Part shown: piece after piece, positions 17,176 through 26,601 of the stretch | Numbering within the stretch: position 1 is the stretch's first letter | Layout: the number at the start of each line of letters is the position of its first letter | Source: Microbacterium testaceum StLB037 | GTDB lineage: Bacteria > Actinomycetota > Actinomycetes > Actinomycetales > Microbacteriaceae | Reading direction: 5' to 3' | Length of the DNA stretch: 64,000 nt | NCBI RefSeq assembly: GCF_000202635.1 | Contig: NC_015125.1 | Location: 1,240,001-1,304,000 of the forward strand | Notes under the pieces: model-generated | What the model saw: the letters and a program-made list of their open reading frames with translations, nothing else | The model's database searches: none | What the model was told of the DNA's origin: nothing | Made by a program: the position numbers and the translations under genes

Positions 17176-17252
17176 GAGAGCACACGTTCCGCGCGAACGC
17201 ACACGTCGCGCACCGCCCGGAGCGCGTGATGTCGCGCGGAACGTGTGCCCTC
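17176..17252. terminator. long inverted repeat downstream of the SCP2-like gene
   Basis: The 21-bp arms 17176-17196 (GAGAGCACACGTTCCGCGCG...) and 17232-17252 pair at 20 of 21 positions around a 35-nt loop. There is no T-tract. It lies between the SCP2-like gene and the small membrane gene, where it could stop or stabilise transcripts. Confidence 0.6.
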
Positions 17253-17330
17253 GCGAGGGAAGCCGCGGCCGCAAATGCGCAGAACCGGGCCGCGAGGAGA
17301 CCGCGACATCGCGGGCGGGTGCGGACGAAA

Positions 17331-17687
17331 CTACGGGCGCAACGGGAGCAGCGCGCTCAGGTCGGCGCGGACACCGGAGGCGACGATGCGCCCGGCGGCG
17401 ACGGCATCCGTCCAGTGCTCCCGCCCCGTGGCGACGGCGATCCAGGTCGCGGCGTCGGTCTCGACGACGTTGGGCGGGGTGCCGCGCGTGTGGCGCGGAC
17501 CCTCGATGACCTGGACGGCGCCGAAGGGCGGCACACGCATCTCGACGGAGTTGCCCGGGGCCTTCTCGGCGAGCAGCTGGAGCAGGTAGCGCACCGCTGT
17601 CGCGAGCGCGGGGCGCGGGGCGTCGCCGGCGGCCACCGCCTCGAGGGCGGCCCGACCGTCACCGGTCTCGATACGGCGTGGGGGCAT
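17331..17687 (-). CDS. SCP2-like sterol-carrier family protein
   Basis: A 118-residue protein of the small bacterial SCP-orthologue family: [38 protein letters not shown], and [13 protein letters not shown] at the end. The fold forms a lipid-binding pocket, but bacterial members have no proven ligand. ATG 17687 follows TACCGT by 7 nt. The gene is divergent from purD, an arrangement kept in many actinobacteria. Confidence 0.82.
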   Translation of the reverse strand: MPPRRIETGDGRAALEAVAAGDAPRPALATAVRYLLQLLAEKAPGNSVEMRVPPFGAVQVIEGPRHTRGTPPNVVETDAATWIAVATGREHWTDAVAAGRIVASGVRADLSALLPLRP

Positions 17688-17812
17688 GGCATCCACGGTA
17701 CTCGCGGGTCGCGGCGGCGGCTCCGCGGGCGAGGCCCCGCGCACAGGCGCACGCCCGGTCGCGCGGCTCCACGGGGCATCCGCCCGGCTCCGCGGCCGGA
17801 CGCCCCGCTCGG

Positions 17813-17818
17813 TAGGCT
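17813..17818 (+). promoter_or_regulatory. leaderless -10 box of purD
   Basis: TAGGCT, 6 nt, then the GTG start of purD; no ribosome-binding site. Confidence 0.6.
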
Positions 17819-17824
17819 GGCCGC

Positions 17825-19096
17825 GTGAGAATCCTGGTCCTCGGTTCGGGCGCGCGCGAGCACGCCATCATCCTCGCCCTGCGCTCCGAAGAGGCATCGC
17901 ACGCGATCTTCGCCGCTCCCGGCAACGCCGGCATCGCGCGCGACGCGCACCTCGTCGGCCTCGACCCGAACGACCCGGCCGCGGTGCTCACGTTCGCCAA
18001 GGAAGAGGCGATCGACCTGGTCGTCGTCGGTCCCGAAGCGCCGCTGGTCGCCGGCGTCGCCGACGCCCTGCGCGAGCACGGCATCCCGGTCTTCGGCCCG
18101 GGCAAGGCCGCTGCCCAGCTCGAGGGCTCGAAGACCTACGCGAAGCGGATCATGGATGCCGCGGGCGTTCCCACCGGACGCGCGGTGCGCGCGAGCGACC
18201 TTCCGACCGTGGAAGCCGCCCTCGACGAGTACGGCGCGCCCTACGTCGTGAAGGCCGACGGGCTCGCCGCGGGCAAGGGCGTCATCGTCACCTCCGACCG
18301 CGAGGCCGCGATCGCGCACGCCGCCACCTACCTCGCCACCGGAGCCGTCCTGGTCGAGGAGTTCCTCTCTGGTCCCGAGGTGTCGCTCTTCTTCCTCAGC
18401 GACGGCGATCACGTGCTGCCGTTGAGTCCCGCGCAGGACTTCAAGCGCCTCCGCGACGGCGACGCAGGCCCGAACACGGGCGGCATGGGCGCCTACTCGC
18501 CGCTGCCCTGGCTCGACGAGCGCTTCGGCAGCGAGGCGGAGTTCGTCGATCAGGTCACGCGCGAGATCGCGGAGCCCGTGATCCGGCAGATGGATGCCGA
18601 GGGCACGCCGTTCATCGGACTCCTCTACGCGGGCCTCATCCTGACCGAACAGGGCATCAAGGTCATCGAGTTCAACGCGCGCTTCGGCGACCCCGAGACG
18701 CAGGTCGTGCTGCCGCGACTGATCGACCCGCTGTCGGAGCTGCTGCTCGCCGCGGCCTCGGGAACGCTCGAGGACCGCCCGCGCCCCGCCTTCGCCGAGG
18801 CCGCCGCCGTGACGGTGGTGCTCGCGAGCGAGGGATACCCCGAAGCGCCGGTCACCGGCCGCGGGCTGACCGGGATCGACGAGGCCGAGGAGGTCGAGGG
18901 CGTGCACCTCGCGCACGCGGCGACGGCCTCCCCCGACGGGAAGTTCGTCGCCACGGGCGGCCGTGTGCTCAGCGTCGTGGCCCTGGGGTCGACCTTCCGC
19001 GAGGCGCGCGCCGCCGCCTACGCCGGTCTCGAGCGCATCGGCCTCGAGGGCGGACAGTACCGAAGCGACATCGCGCTCCGCGTCGTCGAGGGCTGA
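17825..19096 (+). CDS. purD: phosphoribosylamine-glycine ligase
   Basis: A 423-residue PurD (GAR synthetase) joining phosphoribosylamine and glycine with ATP. The ATP-grasp landmarks are GSGAREHA at the N-terminus, [29 protein letters not shown] and [13 protein letters not shown]. The length is normal. GTG 17825 is supported by the first residues and by the TAGGCT box 6 nt upstream, implying a leaderless mRNA. It acts just after PurF. Confidence 0.97.
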   Translation: MRILVLGSGAREHAIILALRSEEASHAIFAAPGNAGIARDAHLVGLDPNDPAAVLTFAKEEAIDLVVVGPEAPLVAGVADALREHGIPVFGPGKAAAQLEGSKTYAKRIMDAAGVPTGRAVRASDLPTVEAALDEYGAPYVVKADGLAAGKGVIVTSDREAAIAHAATYLATGAVLVEEFLSGPEVSLFFLSDGDHVLPLSPAQDFKRLRDGDAGPNTGGMGAYSPLPWLDERFGSEAEFVDQVTREIAEPVIRQMDAEGTPFIGLLYAGLILTEQGIKVIEFNARFGDPETQVVLPRLIDPLSELLLAAASGTLEDRPRPAFAEAAAVTVVLASEGYPEAPVTGRGLTGIDEAEEVEGVHLAHAATASPDGKFVATGGRVLSVVALGSTFREARAAAYAGLERIGLEGGQYRSDIALRVVEG

Positions 19097-19139
19097 CGCG
19101 CGGCGCTACGCCCCCGTCGTCGTCGTCATCCTTCCCCGC

Positions 19140-19145
19140 TAGCCT
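19140..19145 (+). promoter_or_regulatory. leaderless -10 box of the TfoX-like gene
   Basis: TAGCCT, 6 nt, then ATG 19152; no Shine-Dalgarno sequence. Confidence 0.55.
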
Positions 19146-19151
19146 CTCGTC

Positions 19152-19493
19152 ATGGTCGACAGGGATGCCATGGCCCGCGCGCACGAGATCTTCGACCCGA
19201 TCGCCGAGCGCCAGTGTGCGCTGCCCGACATCGACCTCGGCCGCATGTTCGGCGCCGAGGGACTGCGGGTGCGCGCGAAGGTCTACGCGTTCGTCGTGCA
19301 CAACGGCTCGCTCGTCGTGAAGCTGTCGGAGGAACGCGCAAGAGACCTCATCGCCTCGGGCACCGCCGGGCCCATGATCATGCGGGGGCGCCCGCTGCGG
19401 GAGTGGGTGGAGGTTCCGATGGATGCCGGAGCGGCGGTGTGGGCAGAGTTGATCGACGAGGCGCGGGTCTTCGTCGACGCGATCACGCCCTGA
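19152..19493 (+). CDS. TfoX/Sxy N-terminal-domain-like protein
   Basis: A 113-residue single-domain protein: DLGRMFGAEGLRVRAKVYAF, VVKLSEERARDLIASG, and PLREWVEVP. This matches the small TfoX-N/YjbR-like fold. In gammaproteobacteria TfoX is a competence regulator, but stand-alone actinobacterial members have no known role. It follows purD with its own leaderless promoter. Confidence 0.7.
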   Translation: MVDRDAMARAHEIFDPIAERQCALPDIDLGRMFGAEGLRVRAKVYAFVVHNGSLVVKLSEERARDLIASGTAGPMIMRGRPLREWVEVPMDAGAAVWAELIDEARVFVDAITP

Positions 19494-19515
19494 GCCGGGC
19501 CCCGCCCCGCGAGTG

Positions 19516-20448
19516 TCAGCGCCGCACCGGATCCCCACCGCCGGCGAGGAACCGCTCGAGGTCGCGGCGCGTCGGGGCGGCCTCCCAATCGCCGGGGACG
19601 AGACACGCCATCGCCCCGCAGGCGTTGCCGCGCACGAGGGCGTCCGCGGCGGAGAGGCCCTCGAGCCACGCGCTGAGGAAGCCGGCGACGAACGCGTCAC
19701 CCGCCCCGACGGTGTCGAGCGGCTCGATCACGAAGCCGAGCGCCTCGGTCGCGTCGTCGGTGGTGAAGACGACGGCGCCCTCGGGTCCGCGTTTGACGAT
19801 CACCTGCCCGACTCCCGCCGCGAGGAGCGAGGCCGTGGCATCCGGTCCCAGCAGCTCGAGCTCTTCGACGCCTCCGAACACGAGGGTCGCGCGCTCGGCG
19901 ATCTCGCGCAGCACCGGCGCCGCCACCTCGGGGGCGGCGAGCGCCGAGCGGTAGTTGATGTCGAAGCTCACCGGCACACCGGCCGCGCGCGCCCGTTCGA
20001 CGACCGCGAGCACGGCGGAGCGGGCGGTGTCGGAGAGCAGCGGCGTGATACCGGTGACGTGCAGCAGGGCCGCTGCCTCGATCCACCCGTCCGGCACGTC
20101 GGCGGCGCTCAGCCGGGACCCCGCCGAGCCGCGACGGTAGTAGTGAACGGCGGTGGATGCCGCGGACGGACGCTCCTTGATCATCAGGCCCGTCGGGGCT
20201 CCGGTGTCGACGAGAGCGCGAACGTCGAGTCCCTCGCCGCGGAGCTCGCGCGCGATCCGCTCGCCGAGCGGATCGTCGCCGACCCGGCCGAGCCAGGACG
20301 CGTCGATGCCGAGGCGTTGCAGCCCCACCGCGACGTTGCTCTCCGCGCCGCCGATCCCGAGGGCGAGTCCCGACGCGTGCCGCAGCGAGCCGATCTCGGT
20401 GGTGCGGGCGAGCGCCATCGTCTCGCCGAGCGTGACGACGCGGGTCAT
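19516..20448 (-). CDS. kdgK: 2-keto-3-deoxygluconate kinase (PfkB family)
   Basis: A 310-residue PfkB kinase with GIGGAESNVAVGLQRLG near the N-terminus and EPLDTVGAGDAFVAGFLSAW near the end (anion hole and catalytic Asp). The N-terminal GETMALARTTEIGSL and ITPLLSD/FDINYRSALA segments resemble KDG kinases. It would phosphorylate KDG to KDPG. ATG 20448 has AGGAGG upstream; the long frame to 20754 lies over the aldolase gene. It is last in the manD operon, 43 bp after the KDPG aldolase. The KDG assignment rests on family and on context. Confidence 0.88.
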   Translation of the reverse strand: MTRVVTLGETMALARTTEIGSLRHASGLALGIGGAESNVAVGLQRLGIDASWLGRVGDDPLGERIARELRGEGLDVRALVDTGAPTGLMIKERPSAASTAVHYYRRGSAGSRLSAADVPDGWIEAAALLHVTGITPLLSDTARSAVLAVVERARAAGVPVSFDINYRSALAAPEVAAPVLREIAERATLVFGGVEELELLGPDATASLLAAGVGQVIVKRGPEGAVVFTTDDATEALGFVIEPLDTVGAGDAFVAGFLSAWLEGLSAADALVRGNACGAMACLVPGDWEAAPTRRDLERFLAGGGDPVRR

Positions 20449-20491
20449 GGGCGGCCTCCTCGGCATCGACCCGCCGGCGGCACGCGAGCGG

Positions 20492-21124
20492 TCACGCCTC
20501 GCCACCCTCGCAGACGGAGACGAACCGCTGCGCACGGTCGCGCAGCGCGCCGAGGTCGCCGCCCCGGAACGCGTCGCCGAGCAGCGGTCCGCCGACGCTG
20601 ACCGCGACGGCGCCCGCCGCGAGCCAGGCGGCCGCGCCGGCGGCATCCACCCCTCCCGAGGGGACGACGGCGATGTCGGGGAACGGTCCGCGCAGGTCGG
20701 CGAGGTAGCCCGGTCCGACCTGCCCGGCCGGGAACACCTTGACCGCCGAGGCACCCGCCGCCCACGACGAGAACAGCTCGGTCGGGGTCAGACCGCCCGG
20801 GATGATCGGGATGCCGGCATCCACCGCCCTCTTCACGAGTGCGGCAGAGGTGATCGGCGTCACGACGTAGTCGGCGCCCAGCTCGATCGCGCGGTCGAGC
20901 TGGGCGAGGTTCGTGACGGTGCCGATACCCAGGTCGCCGTCGAACGACGAGCGCAGATCGGCGAACGCGTCGAAAGTGCCGGGGGTGGTGAGGGTCAGCT
21001 CGACGCTCTGCACGCCGGCCTCGGCGAGGGTCGCGAGCACCGGGGCGTAGTCCGATGCGGCCGAGGCCCGCGCGACGACGACGAGCTTCGACGACAGCGT
21101 GCGCGCGGGGAGCTCACCAGTCAT
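20492..21124 (-). CDS. eda: KDPG/KHG aldolase
   Basis: A ~210-residue class I aldolase: [12 protein letters not shown] with the catalytic Glu, [14 protein letters not shown], and [17 protein letters not shown] with the Schiff-base Lys. It splits KDPG to pyruvate and glyceraldehyde 3-phosphate. Its start overlaps the 3' end of manD; an alternative ATG at 21136 is possible since neither has a strong ribosome site. Next to ManD and the KDG kinase it finishes the route. Confidence 0.9.
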   Translation of the reverse strand: MTGELPARTLSSKLVVVARASAASDYAPVLATLAEAGVQSVELTLTTPGTFDAFADLRSSFDGDLGIGTVTNLAQLDRAIELGADYVVTPITSAALVKRAVDAGIPIIPGGLTPTELFSSWAAGASAVKVFPAGQVGPGYLADLRGPFPDIAVVPSGGVDAAGAAAWLAAGAVAVSVGGPLLGDAFRGGDLGALRDRAQRFVSVCEGGEA

Positions 21125-22340
21125 GGACGGTCCCATCCAGCAGGCGGTTCACGGGGAGGTAAGCCTTCGTGTACTCGAACGCCCCCGCGGCCTCCTCGTC
21201 GAGCTCGACGCCGAGACCCGGCTGGTCGCCGGGGTGCAGGAAGCCCCTGTCGAAGGTGAACGACGTCTGGAACACCTCGAGGGTCTGCTCGTTGTGCGGC
21301 ATGTACTCCTGGATGCCGAAGTTGTGGATCGCGAGGTCGAGGTGAAGGGCTGCGGCCATGCCGACGGGCGAGATGTCGGTGGGACCGTGGATGCCGGAGC
21401 GGATGCCGTAGATCGCGGCGAAGTCGAGCAGTTTCTTCATCGCCGTGATGCCGCCGGTGTGGGTCACGGCCGAACGCACGTAGTCGATCAGCCGCTCGGT
21501 GATGAGCGTCTGATAGTCGTAAACCGTGTTGAAAACCTCGCCGATGGCGAGCGGGGTCGTCGAGTGCTGGCGGATGAGGCGCAGCGCGGTCTGGTCCTCG
21601 CCGGGGGTTGCGTCCTCGAGCCAGAAGAGGTCGTAGGGCTCGACGTCCTTCGCGAAGCGGGCGGCCTCGATCGGCGTCATGCGGTGGTGGCCGTCATGGA
21701 GGATCCGCAGGTCGGTGCCGAACTCCTCGCGGATCTTCGCGAAGACCCCGGGCATGTGGTTGAGGTACTGGCGGGTGTCCCACGTCTCCTCCGACGGACG
21801 ATCGCCGGAGCGCTTGGCCGGTTCGTAGTCGTAGCGCACGCCCGGACCGGTCGAGGAGACGCCGTAGATCTGGCCGAGGCCGGGAACGCCGGTCTGCACG
21901 CGCACGGCGGTGAACCCGAGCTCGCGGTAGCCGGTGATGGCGTTCGAGAGGGCGGCGAAGTCGGTGCCGGAGGCGTGGGCGTAGACGCGCACGCCGTCGC
22001 GGCTGGCCCCGCCGAGCAGCTGGTACAGCGGCATCCCGGCCTTCTTCGCCTTGATGTCCCACAGCGCCATGTCGACGGCGGCGATCGCGGCCATCGTCAC
22101 GGGTCCGCGCCGCCAGTAGGCGCCGCGGTAGAGGTACTGCCAGGTGTCTTCGATGCGGTCCTCGTCGCGGCCGATCAGCATCGAGGCGAGGTGCTCGGAG
22201 AGGTACGACGCCACCGAGAGCTCGCGGCCGTTGAGGGTGGCATCCCCCCATCCGACGACGCCGTCGCTCGTGGTGACCTTGAGGGTGACGAAGTTGCGGC
22301 CGGGGCTGGTGACGATGACGTCGACGGACTCGATGCTCAT
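21114..22340 (-). CDS. manD: mannonate dehydratase, enolase superfamily (ManD/RspA-like)
   Basis: A 408-residue enolase-superfamily dehydratase. The metal and catalytic residues of ManD are visible: ILHDGHHRM (Asp ligand and catalytic His), FWLEDATP (Glu ligand), LAIGEVFN (Glu ligand), with YAHASG and [14 protein letters not shown]. The family turns D-mannonate into KDG, though some members act poorly or on gluconate. E. coli RspA is of this family. Location between a zinc dehydrogenase, an MHS transporter and KDG/KDPG enzymes supports mannonate as substrate. Confidence 0.92.
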   Translation of the reverse strand: MSIESVDVIVTSPGRNFVTLKVTTSDGVVGWGDATLNGRELSVASYLSEHLASMLIGRDEDRIEDTWQYLYRGAYWRRGPVTMAAIAAVDMALWDIKAKKAGMPLYQLLGGASRDGVRVYAHASGTDFAALSNAITGYRELGFTAVRVQTGVPGLGQIYGVSSTGPGVRYDYEPAKRSGDRPSEETWDTRQYLNHMPGVFAKIREEFGTDLRILHDGHHRMTPIEAARFAKDVEPYDLFWLEDATPGEDQTALRLIRQHSTTPLAIGEVFNTVYDYQTLITERLIDYVRSAVTHTGGITAMKKLLDFAAIYGIRSGIHGPTDISPVGMAAALHLDLAIHNFGIQEYMPHNEQTLEVFQTSFTFDRGFLHPGDQPGLGVELDEEAAGAFEYTKAYLPVNRLLDGTVHDW

Positions 22341-22375
22341 GCGGGGACTTTCTCGAGGAGGAGGGAAGAGGGATG

Positions 22376-22407
22376 CCGGGCGGACTCGCCGTCACGAGCC
22401 CGCCCGG
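22376..22407 (-). other. intra-operon hairpin between the MHS gene and manD
   Basis: CCGGGCGG plus CTCG pair with CGAG plus CCGCCCGG across a 6-nt loop, one mismatch in the stem. A second GGGGCCG/CGGCCCC hairpin follows on the 3' side. Neither has a U-tract. They may attenuate or stabilise the polycistronic message. Confidence 0.5.
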
Positions 22408-22466
22408 GGCCGCACCGCGCGACGGCGGTCGGCCGGGTGCGGGGCCGCGCGGGGCGGCCCCGCGGA

Positions 22467-23867
22467 TCACATCGCGGCGCGCGGGTCGGTCAGGTCGCGA
22501 CCGGTCCACTCGGGGGCGACGATCGCGGCGACCAGCGCCGAGGCGGTGAAGACCCCCATCAGCACCATGATCGGGATGATGCTGCCGGTGGCGGCGGCCA
22601 CCCACGCGGCGGCGACGACGGGGCCGATGCCGGTGGCGATGATCGCGGCGATCTCGCGGACGACAGCGGTGAGCGTGTAGCGGTTGCGGGCTCCGAAGAT
22701 CTCGGGGATCGAGATGTTCTCCATGGATGCCAGACCCAGCACAGAGATGTTGTGGATCAGCGCGTAGCCGACGAAGATCCACGCGACGTCGCGGGAGTTG
22801 ATCAGCAGCAGGGTCGGGACGATGAGCAGCAGCGACAGCGCGGACATGACGATGTACATGCGGCGGCGGCCGAACTTGTCGCCGAGGAACCCGACGACGG
22901 GGATCGTGACGAAGCCGATCAGCGACGAGACGATGACGATCTCGGGGCCGACCTCCTTGGAGACGGCGAGGGTGATCGTGATGAACGAGATCAGGTAGGT
23001 CTGCACGATGCCGGAGTTGCCGGCCTGGCCGAAGCGCAGGAAGAACGACACGAGCACGGCCTTGAGCGGCTTCTTCTGCAGCGACTCGAGCGTGCGGATG
23101 TCGTTGGTCTCGGTGGCGACCTTCTGCAGCTCGGCGCGCGAGAGCGCCTTGCCGTCGACGACGTCGGTGCGCTCTTCGAAGACCGGGCTCTCCTTGAGGT
23201 TGAAGCGGACCCACAGGGCGAAGAGCATGATCACGGCGCTGCCGATGAAGGGGATGCGCCAGCCCCACGCGATGACATCGCTCTCCATCATCACGGCGAG
23301 CAGGATCGCCCAGATGCCGGAGGCGAAGAGCGTGCCGCAGTTCGTGCCGAGCGCGACCAGCGAGGCGACGACGCCGCGACGGTTGTCGGGGGCGTACTCG
23401 GCGAGCATGACACCTGCGCCCGAGATCTCGGCACCGGCGCCGAAGCCCTGCGCCAGGCGGAGGATGACGAGGAGGATCGGGGCCAGGATGCCGACCTGCT
23501 CGTACGTGGGCAGGACGCCGATGAGGGTCGTCGCCGCTCCCATGAGCAGGATCGTGTAGAACAGCACCTGCTTGCGGCCGATCCTGTCGCCGATGCGGGC
23601 GAAGAAGAACGCGCCGACCGGGCGGGCCACGTAGCCCACACCGTAGGTCGCCATCGCGAGGACGACCGCCATCGCGGCGTCGCCCCCGGCGAAGAAGATC
23701 TGGCTGAAGACGAGGGCGGCGGCCAGCGAGTAGAGCTGGAAGTCCATGAACTCCAGCGCGGTGCCGAGCCAGCCGGAGACGGCGGCGCGGGCGAGGTCGC
23801 CGACCGACCTCTTGGCGACGGGCGTCGACGACGACGCGTCGACGCCGGGGGCGGAAGAGCTGCTCAT
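22467..23867 (-). CDS. MFS transporter, metabolite:H+ symporter (MHS) type
   Basis: A 466-residue MFS symporter with 12 membrane segments. Typical MHS features are an N-terminal WLGTALEFMDFQLYSLAA, the loop RIGDRIGRKQVLFYTI, GFGAGAEISGAGVMLAEYAP and an extended charged stretch before TM7. It has a good AAGGAG site. The family imports carboxylates with protons. E. coli ydfJ, next to rspAB, is of the same family, so this protein is the probable aldonate/hexuronate importer. Confidence 0.9.
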   Translation of the reverse strand: MSSSSAPGVDASSSTPVAKRSVGDLARAAVSGWLGTALEFMDFQLYSLAAALVFSQIFFAGGDAAMAVVLAMATYGVGYVARPVGAFFFARIGDRIGRKQVLFYTILLMGAATTLIGVLPTYEQVGILAPILLVILRLAQGFGAGAEISGAGVMLAEYAPDNRRGVVASLVALGTNCGTLFASGIWAILLAVMMESDVIAWGWRIPFIGSAVIMLFALWVRFNLKESPVFEERTDVVDGKALSRAELQKVATETNDIRTLESLQKKPLKAVLVSFFLRFGQAGNSGIVQTYLISFITITLAVSKEVGPEIVIVSSLIGFVTIPVVGFLGDKFGRRRMYIVMSALSLLLIVPTLLLINSRDVAWIFVGYALIHNISVLGLASMENISIPEIFGARNRYTLTAVVREIAAIIATGIGPVVAAAWVAAATGSIIPIMVLMGVFTASALVAAIVAPEWTGRDLTDPRAAM

Positions 23868-23917
23868 CGGATTACTCCTTCGTAGTGATGATGATCGTTC
23901 GGTGAAGCGGGGACGGG

Positions 23918-24922
23918 TCAGAGGGAGAGGAGGACCTTGGCGGATGCCGAGGAGTCGCGCGCCGTGGCGAACGCACTCACCGCGTCGGCGGCGGGGATGA
24001 CGTGCGAGACGACCGCGTCGAGGGCATCGGTCTCGGCGAGCATCGCGACGGCGTCGTCGATCTCGGTCGAGAAGCGGAACGCGCCGCGGACGGTGAGTTC
24101 TTTCGCGAGCATCGGAGCGAGGTTGACGCCGATCTCAGCGTCCGGGAGCATCCCCACCTGCACCACGGTGCCGGCGCGACGGACGGCGCGGACGGCCTGG
24201 GTGAGGGCGACGCCGACCCCCGAGCACTCGAAGACGACGTCGAACGACTCGGGGTCGATCGCGTCGGTGCCGACGAGGAACGTCTCGCTCGCCCCGAGCG
24301 CCCGCGCCCGGTCGAGGGGCTCGGGCCGGACGTCGCTCGCGCCCACGACCGCTGCCCCCGCGTGCACGGCCGCGGCGACGACGAGCAGACCGATGGGGCC
24401 TGCGCCGATGACGAGGGCGCGCTTCCCGGTCAGGTCCCCTGCCAGACCCACGGCGTGGATCGCGACGGCGAGGGGCTCGGCGAGCGCCGCTCGCTCGAGG
24501 GGAAGGCCTTCGGGGAGGACGCGGATCATGTGTTCTTCGACGAGGAGCAGCTCGGCGGCCCCGCCCTGGCGATGCGGGAAGCCCGCTGCGCTGCCGAGGT
24601 AGTCGCCTCCCGCGCGCAGGTGCGGACGGTCCTCGAGTCCCGGCGCGGAGGGACCGAACCGTGCGGGGTGGACGGTGACCGGAGTGCCCGGCGCGAGGCG
24701 ACCCGAGGGGTCGAGGTCGACCTCGGCCGAGAGCTCGTGACCGGGGGTCAGGGGCTCACGGACGGCGTACTCGCCGTTCTTTCCGTGGAAGTAGTAGTGC
24801 AGGTCCGACCCGCAGATGCCGACGTAGCGCACGCGCAGGCGCACTTCGCCCTCGCCCGGCTCGGGAGTCGGGCGGTCTTCCCAGCGGATGTCTTCCGCGC
24901 CGTGGATCGCGAGGAGCTTCAT
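23918..24922 (-). CDS. zinc-type alcohol dehydrogenase, L-idonate/L-gulonate 5-dehydrogenase-like
   Basis: A 334-residue MDR dehydrogenase. GICGSDLHYYFHGKNG (catalytic-zinc Cys and His), PGHELSAEV (Glu) and the Rossmann LVIGAGPIGLLVVAAAVHAG are present. The lobe that normally holds the structural zinc has none of its four Cys (GPSAPGLEDRPHLRAGG), so only a catalytic zinc is expected. ATG 24922 has AGGAAAGAG upstream. It corresponds to RspB and would oxidise an aldonate such as L-gulonate to a keto acid. The exact substrate is inferred. Confidence 0.85.
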   Translation of the reverse strand: MKLLAIHGAEDIRWEDRPTPEPGEGEVRLRVRYVGICGSDLHYYFHGKNGEYAVREPLTPGHELSAEVDLDPSGRLAPGTPVTVHPARFGPSAPGLEDRPHLRAGGDYLGSAAGFPHRQGGAAELLLVEEHMIRVLPEGLPLERAALAEPLAVAIHAVGLAGDLTGKRALVIGAGPIGLLVVAAAVHAGAAVVGASDVRPEPLDRARALGASETFLVGTDAIDPESFDVVFECSGVGVALTQAVRAVRRAGTVVQVGMLPDAEIGVNLAPMLAKELTVRGAFRFSTEIDDAVAMLAETDALDAVVSHVIPAADAVSAFATARDSSASAKVLLSL

Positions 24923-24992
24923 CGCGTCTCTTTCCTGTCGTTCTGCGCTTCGAGAGCGTCGGATGGTGGGGCCGTTCGGGGGTGCCCAGGGG

Positions 24993-26513
24993 TCAGGTCG
25001 CGGGGTGCGCCAGGCTGCCGGCGGCGGCGAGGCTGTCGGCGATCGCGCTCTCGACGCCGCGCTGCACGATCGTGTCGACGAGATCACCGACCCGGTCGAC
25101 GAAGGCGGTGCGGTGCGCGACGTCGTCGCCGAACAGCCGCAGGTCGACGATGGCGCGGTGCGCGAGGTCTCTGCCGCCGCGCGTGGGGACCGCGGTGAGC
25201 CGTTCCCGGGCGGGGTCGGTCATCGCCTCGGCGTGCGGACCGGGGTCGAACCCGGCCGGCGGGGCGACGCAGGCGAGGTAGGCGGCCACGGTCAGCGCGA
25301 TGAGGTGCGGGAACTCGCCGCGGTCGAGAGCGTGGGCGATCGGGCCCGGGATGCGCTGGCCGAGTTTGACCGACCCGTCGGATCCCACCTGGCTCGTACG
25401 GTGGCCCAGAGCGCTGTTGCCCCAGCGGGCGAAGAGCTCCCGCTCGTACTGCTCGATGTCGACGCCGGCGGGAGCGGTGACCGAGGGCTCGTACTCGCCG
25501 CGCAGGACGGTCGCGGCCGCGGCTTCGATGTCGGCCAGGGCGATGGCATCCGGGATCGTCGGAACTCCCCGCAGCGCGCCGAGGTAGGCGATGAGCGAGT
25601 GCGTGCCGTTCAGCAAACGCACCTTGAGCTGCTCGTACGCGCCGACCTCGTCGGTGAACACCGCTCCCCCGGCCTCCCAGGCGGGGCGGCCCGCGGCGAA
25701 GCGGTCCTCGATCGCCCACATGGTGAAGGGCTCGGCCGGCACGGGGATGTCGTCGCGGACGCCGAGGAGTCCGGCGACGCGGTCGGTCAGCTCGGCGGTG
25801 GTCGAAGGGACGATGCGGTCGACCATGCTCGACGGGAAGGTCACGGCGCGGTCGAGGTAGGCCAGGACGTCGGCGCCCTCGGCATCCGGAAGCTCCTGGA
25901 GGAACTCGCGGACCAGCTTCTCGGTGTGCGAGCCGTTCGAGAGCAGGTTGTCGCAGCTCAGGATCGAGAGGGGCGCGCCGCCGGCAGCGGCGCGGGCCTG
26001 CAGTCCCCGGGCGAGCTGGCCGATGGTCGAGGTCGGCGCGCCGCCGCGCAGGTCGGCCTGCACGCGCGGATCGGTGACATCGAGGTGCTGCGTCGACGAC
26101 GAGAAGCTGTAGCCGTTCTCCGTCACCGTGAGCGTCACGACGCGGATGCCGGGGTCGGCGAGGTCGGCGACCACTCGTGCCGGGTCGTCGGCGGCGACGT
26201 ACGAGTCGGTGTGGACGCCGGGGATGGCGAGCGTCGTCCCCTCGGGCGAGACCGTGGCCACGGCGTAGAGGTGGTCCTGAGCGTGCAGCGCGTCGACGAC
26301 GCGACGTGAGCGGGATGCCACGCCGACGATGCCCCAGTCGCCCCCCTCGGCGCGGAGAGCGGCTGCGGTGTACACCGCCTGGTGCGCGCGGTGAAAGCTG
26401 CCGAGACCCAGGTGCAGGATCCCCGCGGCGCCCGACACCGGGGGAAGGGCGACCGGCGAGGAGTCGCGACGCAGGCGCGCGGTCGGTGCGGAGGGATCAT
26501 CGGTGATCGACAT
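24993..26513 (-). CDS. uxuB: mannitol/fructuronate dehydrogenase family (UxuB/RspD-like)
   Basis: A 506-residue polyol-specific long-chain dehydrogenase. It has GILHLGLGSFHRAHQAVY (NAD fold), TVTENGYSF, DNLLSNG and the family signature KVRLLNGTHSLIAYLG with catalytic Lys, Asn and His. It would interconvert D-fructuronate and D-mannonate with NADH. ATG 26513 has no Shine-Dalgarno and stands 6 nt after a CACACT -10 box, so it is probably leaderless. It is first in the operon and divergent from lacI. Confidence 0.9.
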   Translation of the reverse strand: MSITDDPSAPTARLRRDSSPVALPPVSGAAGILHLGLGSFHRAHQAVYTAAALRAEGGDWGIVGVASRSRRVVDALHAQDHLYAVATVSPEGTTLAIPGVHTDSYVAADDPARVVADLADPGIRVVTLTVTENGYSFSSSTQHLDVTDPRVQADLRGGAPTSTIGQLARGLQARAAAGGAPLSILSCDNLLSNGSHTEKLVREFLQELPDAEGADVLAYLDRAVTFPSSMVDRIVPSTTAELTDRVAGLLGVRDDIPVPAEPFTMWAIEDRFAAGRPAWEAGGAVFTDEVGAYEQLKVRLLNGTHSLIAYLGALRGVPTIPDAIALADIEAAAATVLRGEYEPSVTAPAGVDIEQYERELFARWGNSALGHRTSQVGSDGSVKLGQRIPGPIAHALDRGEFPHLIALTVAAYLACVAPPAGFDPGPHAEAMTDPARERLTAVPTRGGRDLAHRAIVDLRLFGDDVAHRTAFVDRVGDLVDTIVQRGVESAIADSLAAAGSLAHPAT

Positions 26514-26519
26514 ACAAGC

Positions 26520-26548
26520 AGTGTGCTGTGTTTGTACAAACTTGTCAA
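26520..26548 (-). promoter_or_regulatory. operon promoter with LacI-type operator
   Basis: Minus strand: TTGACA (26543-26548), 17 bp, CACACT (26520-26525), then 6 nt to ATG 26513. The perfect palindrome GTTTGTACAAAC (26530-26541) fills the spacer, a position where repressor binding blocks RNA polymerase. The divergent LacI gene is the likely source of the binder. Confidence 0.75.
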
Positions 26549-26601
26549 CAGTTTTCACACCGCTATGCACGAAGATGGAACGACAGCACGAAGGAGCACG
26601 G

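Noticed and set aside
21099..23885. 928-codon open frame on the plus strand
   Set aside because: Antisense to manD and the MHS transporter; no start site or domain.
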